This document shows positions 31,239 to 34,007 of a stretch of DNA of 34,007 nt, piece by piece. The notes under the pieces were generated by a model that worked only from the letters and a program-made list of their open reading frames with translations, was not told the origin of the DNA and did not search any database. Origin of the DNA: Fibrobacter sp. (lineage in GTDB: Bacteria > Fibrobacterota > Fibrobacteria > Fibrobacterales > Fibrobacteraceae); assembly GCF_017551775.1 (NCBI RefSeq), contig NZ_JAFZKX010000049.1:1-34007 (forward strand), given 5' to 3'. Within the stretch, counting starts at the first letter, position 1, and every line of letters begins with the position of its first letter. Both the position numbers and the translations under genes were made by a program.

Positions 31239-31292
31239 AAAAGACTCCTTTATACGCCAAAGATAAATTATGTACACCCATCCAGAGTGTAA

Positions 31293-31298
31293 AATATA
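31293..31298 (-). promoter_or_regulatory. Possible -10 element between the GH8 and GH5 genes
   Basis: TATATT on the minus strand in the 70-base gap after the GH8 stop. It could give the GH5 gene its own promoter in addition to readthrough from the GH8 gene, since no terminator is seen in the gap. Confidence 0.4.
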
Positions 31299-31308
31299 AT
31301 TTCATTGT

Positions 31309-33411
31309 TTACTTCCGTATCCGTAGTATCTGCGTTTTGCGACCTTCTGTGACCTTCATCGCATAAACTCCCGCACCGGGAACCAGCTGGTCTACGGGAA
31401 GGCTTCCCGACTTTGTAAGATTAATTTTACGCACGATTTTTCCGCTCATGTCGAAGACGGAAATCGTTGCTCCAGAACCGAATCCCTGGAATTCTATCAT
31501 GTTGCCGACTTGACGCACATCCCTGTGCGCCGAAATCTTTTTTGCCTCGGGAACGGAGACGAGTCCTTGGAGGGCTGCGACCGTATTCCCTGCGGAATTG
31601 AGAATCTGGAGGCTCGTGATTTCGAAGGAACCATAGCCGCCCTTGCTCATCTTGGCTTCGAATTTGATGCCGCGTACCGCCTTGAGGACGTCGTCCCTGC
31701 TGCAGGCGAAGGCCCAACTGGGGGTCACGAGTTCGGTGAAGTCTCCGTATTGGTCGGCGGCAAGGCTAACGGTCACGTCCTGGAAATCGTCGGAGGGGTG
31801 GAAAAGGTAGCCCGGCTCGCCGCCTTCGTCGCCGGTTTCAAGCGTCGCCTCGTTGAGAAGCGCCATGCGGATAACACCCTGCGTGTGGATGCGCACCTTG
31901 ATGCTGGCCGCGTCGGAGATGTCGAGGTTGCTTTCGTCGGCCTTGAACGATACCGCGACACCTGCAAAGGGGTACTTGAGGTCGGCAGAGGCGTCGTAGG
32001 TGGGTTCCGGGGCGATGTACATGGAGGCGGCGACCCTGGTTCCTGTTGCCGTCTGGTATATGGCCGATTGTCCTGAATCCGGCTGCATCTTGGTGACTCC
32101 GAACTTGTCGCTGTAGGCTCCCCATTTCCAGAACCCGGCGGCGAAGGTGGACGGGTCGTTGGGTAGCAGCGTGCCTACCGGGGCCGTTACCTGTCTCCTG
32201 TTGTTCTCGCTGGGCGTGAAGGCCGTGTAGCCGGTCATGTTGTAGAAGTTGGGCATGTTGCCCGTCATGAGCAAAAGGTAGAGGATGTTGAGGGTCGCGG
32301 GGTAGTATTTTTCACCCTTCGGGGAATCGGGCTTGGTGCGCCCTTCGGTGTTGATGAGCGTTTCGTACAAAGTTTCCATATAATGGCCGGGCTCGGAAGC
32401 CGAAGCCATGGCGAGTCCGAGGCCACCGACGAACGAGGAGGTGACAAAGTCGCGAACGGGAGTGCCGTCGAGCTTGTAGCCGGCGGAGATGTAGGTGGCA
32501 TGCTCGTACGAGGTTTCCTTGAGCCAGGGGACGATCTTGTCGTTAACGGCCTTGGCTCCGGTATCGCCGTACCAGTAGTAGGCCCAGGCCATGCGCCACG
32601 GGGTGCGGCTCGCGTCATCGAAGAATCCGATACCGTTGGTAATGGCTGCGTTGCCCTGTACGGCCTTGTGGCTGTTCCAGTCGCACCAGTCGGGTACGAG
32701 GCCTGTTTTCGAATCCTGGCACTGGCTCACGTCGCTCAGGGTCTTCTTGATGGCGGTATCCCAGAAGGTGTCGTTCGTGACTTCCTTGAACAGGTGGAAT
32801 GCGCCTATCGCCGCGTAGCTCGGGTTGAAGTAGTTGTTCCAGTTGCTGCCGGGTTTCACGCTTCCGTCGCTGGTCATGTCGTTGCTCTTGATCCAGCTGA
32901 TAAGGCTCTTCGCGTCAGATAGGTAGCTCGCGTCGCCCCATTGCTTGGATGCCATCACGAGGGCTACCGCGGCGTCGAATTCGGCGTCGGTGGCGCTACC
33001 GTCGTCGGCTTTGCCGTTATTGGTGTTGATGTGCCACTTCATGCCGCTGGCGCCGCCGCCCATGGAATACTTTTTCCAGAAGGCCCAAAGCTTGTTGAAT
33101 TCGCTCTGGTAGTCGCCCTGCGAACCCGACATGTACACCATGATGAGCATGCCGTAGGCGATGCCTTCGGAGACGGACATCTCGGTACTGTCGTTAGGGC
33201 TGATGATGCGGGCGGTTCCGTCGCCCATATCTTTGTACCAGCACCCTTTCCAGGTGTCGAAATGAGCCTTGATTGCGCTCGGGACGGCAAACTTGGCCGT
33301 ATTTCCCTGCGGATAGGCCTGGTTCTGCGGGAATGGGAAAGCGGGCGCGGCGTTAGCTACGCCTGCCAAAACGGCTATGCCGGCGATTGCTGCTAAGTGA
33401 CGTAGTTTCAT
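31309..33411 (-). CDS. Secreted GH8 endoglucanase with C-terminal binding-like and sorting domains
   Basis: The 700-residue product has a signal peptide (cleavage near ANA-AP, about 21). The GH8 (alpha/alpha)6 domain spans about 25-395, with the acid Glu82 in VSEGIAYGM and the probable base Asp266 in FFDDASRTPWR. The family signature ATDAEFD (140-146) has Glu144 where most members have Asp. A beta-sandwich region at about 410-610 (FWKWGAYSD, FAGVAVSFKAD, GYGSFEITSLQIL) looks like a carbohydrate-binding module of galactose-binding-like fold. The final 75 residues (ISVFDMSGKIVRK, GAGVYAMKVTEG, ending RIRK) resemble a T9SS type A sorting domain. The enzyme should cut internal beta-1,4-glucan (or mixed-linkage glucan/xylan) outside the cell. 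AAGGA about 12 bases upstream is the likely ribosome-binding site. Confidence 0.94.
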   Translation of the reverse strand: MKLRHLAAIAGIAVLAGVANAAPAFPFPQNQAYPQGNTAKFAVPSAIKAHFDTWKGCWYKDMGDGTARIISPNDSTEMSVSEGIAYGMLIMVYMSGSQGDYQSEFNKLWAFWKKYSMGGGASGMKWHINTNNGKADDGSATDAEFDAAVALVMASKQWGDASYLSDAKSLISWIKSNDMTSDGSVKPGSNWNNYFNPSYAAIGAFHLFKEVTNDTFWDTAIKKTLSDVSQCQDSKTGLVPDWCDWNSHKAVQGNAAITNGIGFFDDASRTPWRMAWAYYWYGDTGAKAVNDKIVPWLKETSYEHATYISAGYKLDGTPVRDFVTSSFVGGLGLAMASASEPGHYMETLYETLINTEGRTKPDSPKGEKYYPATLNILYLLLMTGNMPNFYNMTGYTAFTPSENNRRQVTAPVGTLLPNDPSTFAAGFWKWGAYSDKFGVTKMQPDSGQSAIYQTATGTRVAASMYIAPEPTYDASADLKYPFAGVAVSFKADESNLDISDAASIKVRIHTQGVIRMALLNEATLETGDEGGEPGYLFHPSDDFQDVTVSLAADQYGDFTELVTPSWAFACSRDDVLKAVRGIKFEAKMSKGGYGSFEITSLQILNSAGNTVAALQGLVSVPEAKKISAHRDVRQVGNMIEFQGFGSGATISVFDMSGKIVRKINLTKSGSLPVDQLVPGAGVYAMKVTEGRKTQILRIRK

Positions 33412-33526
33412 AAGGTTATATGTCCTTTACAAGTTGACACACACACCCACCCATATAAAAGATATGCTCTGTATTAGGACTATACTGGTAAACATATTTT
33501 TACAGTGACGCACATCTCACGAAAAA

Positions 33527-33556
33527 TAGACTGGGGGTGGCGGTTCGGGGTATATT
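33527..33556 (+). promoter_or_regulatory. Possible promoter of a short RNA
   Basis: TAGACT (33527-33532), an 18-base spacer and TATATT (33551-33556). Transcription from about 33563 would run into the hairpin terminator at 33609-33637. Confidence 0.4.
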
Positions 33557-33562
33557 GTCCCT

Positions 33563-33637
33563 ATTTTACGCCAAAAAGGCATACTTACACCAAAAATGTG
33601 ACGGATAGAACGCTTTTTCGAAAAAAGCGTTTTTTTT
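33563..33637 (+). ncRNA. Candidate small RNA of about 75 bases, or attenuated leader
   Basis: This is the interval between the promoter-like element at 33527-33556 and the intrinsic terminator at 33609-33637. It contains no start codon with a ribosome-binding site. It lies in the divergent region between the GH8 gene and the secreted-protein gene at 33733. The RNA itself is inferred, with no homology recognised. Confidence 0.3.
33609..33637 (+). terminator. Hairpin terminator in a divergent intergenic region
   Basis: AACGCTTTTT (33609-33618) and AAAAAGCGTT (33622-33631) pair over 10 bp with a 3-base loop and are followed by TTTTTTG. No upstream plus-strand gene exists within the intergenic region. 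Confidence 0.7.
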
Positions 33638-33648
33638 GCTTTTTGTTA

Positions 33649-33676
33649 TTGCTTATCCCGAAAAAAAAGATATATT
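33649..33676 (+). promoter_or_regulatory. Probable promoter of the gene at 33733
   Basis: TTGCTT (33649-33654), a 16-base spacer and TATATT (33671-33676). This predicts a leader of about 50 bases. Confidence 0.5.
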
Positions 33677-33689
33677 TGCGGTAAACCAT

Positions 33690-33706
33690 GCCCCCTTCGG
33701 GTGGGC
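33690..33706 (+). promoter_or_regulatory. 5' leader hairpin with UUCG tetraloop
   Basis: GCCCCC and GGTGGGC close a C(TTCG)G loop with one bulged T. Such loops are exceptionally stable; near the 5' end of an mRNA one could protect it from decay (inference). Confidence 0.5.
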
Positions 33707-33732
33707 TTCACATATAAAAAGAGAGAGATACT

Positions 33733-34007
33733 ATGAACAAGAAAATTACACTCGCTGCAATTGCCGGTGCTGCTGCTATGGCTTGCGCTCAGGGCGCTGT
33801 TGCTTCCAGCTTCCTTTGGGATGGCTCTGTCGATACTGAAGGCCGCGTGGAAACCGGTTCTGACGAAAAGACCGCTGGCTACTGGTATGAATACGACGAC
33901 TCCAACGACAAGGGAACTTCCAAGTTCACTTTCCCGGCTGACGTCGAAGAAAACACCTATGGCAACTTCTACGGCCCGCTCGTCGAAGCCTACGGTGGTA
34001 TCAAGGC
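33733..34007 (+). CDS. N-terminal part of a secreted protein (3' end outside window)
   Basis: The frame is open from ATG 33733 to the right edge (91 codons). A purine-rich GAGAGAG lies about 5 bases before the start. The signal peptide (MNKKITLAAIAGAAAMACA, cleavage near AVA-SS, about 24) leads into a segment with FLWDGSVDTEGRVETGSD, GYWYEYDDSNDKG and FTFPAD. This W/Y/G/D pattern resembles N-terminal galactose-binding-like (CBM-type) domains of Fibrobacter secreted proteins. The rest of the protein, and therefore its function, is not in view. Codon choice is strongly biased toward C-ending codons like the surface operon, suggesting high expression. Confidence 0.85.
   Translation, partial: MNKKITLAAIAGAAAMACAQGAVASSFLWDGSVDTEGRVETGSDEKTAGYWYEYDDSNDKGTSKFTFPADVEENTYGNFYGPLVEAYGGIK

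Overview
The window looks like chromosomal DNA of a fibre-degrading Fibrobacter (phylum Fibrobacterota). Four things point there: a lipoprotein with two 'F. succinogenes major paralogous domain' (TIGR02145) units, a regulator of the Fibrobacter-type TIGR02147/DUF4423 family, Ser-rich linkers after the lipobox of lipoproteins, and four plant-cell-wall hydrolases (GH9, two GH5, GH8), two of which end in domains resembling type IX secretion (T9SS) sorting tails. I see no tRNA, rRNA, transposase, integrase or CRISPR array.

Left part (1-8.6 kb): the 3' end of an unknown gene and a shared bidirectional terminator; a TIGR02145 lipoprotein (minus) divergent from a secreted GH9 endoglucanase; then a regulator preceded by a consensus sigma-70 promoter so close to the ATG that the mRNA may be leaderless, overlapping a lipoprotein gene and followed by a Cys-rich repeat lipoprotein; then a secreted DUF4874/DUF4832 protein.

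Middle (8.6-18.5 kb): a DsbD-type thiol:disulfide reductase divergent from a Cys-rich ECF-like sigma factor; a probable operon of a beta-propeller protein with a sorting tail, a small lipoprotein and a CCA-adding/poly(A) polymerase-type nucleotidyltransferase; a membrane GT2 glycosyltransferase flanked on both sides by heptad (CTNNNAA) inverted arrays; an isolated LpxA; and a GH5 lipoprotein endoglucanase.

Right part (18.5-34 kb): the most interesting block is a tight six-gene plus-strand operon (18712-28375). It encodes a secreted carbohydrate-binding-like protein, three tandem paralogous outer-membrane beta-barrels, a lipoprotein with a Ser/Glu-rich tail, and a secreted GH18-fold protein whose catalytic Glu is Gln. 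I read it as a candidate cell-surface glycan-binding or adhesion complex (inference). After its terminator comes about 0.55 kb of non-coding tandem duplication, then GH8 and GH5 cellulase genes on the minus strand. A divergent intergenic region with a possible small RNA follows, and the 5' end of another secreted protein runs off the right edge. A TATATT hexamer recurs upstream of many of these genes and is probably the local -10 element.
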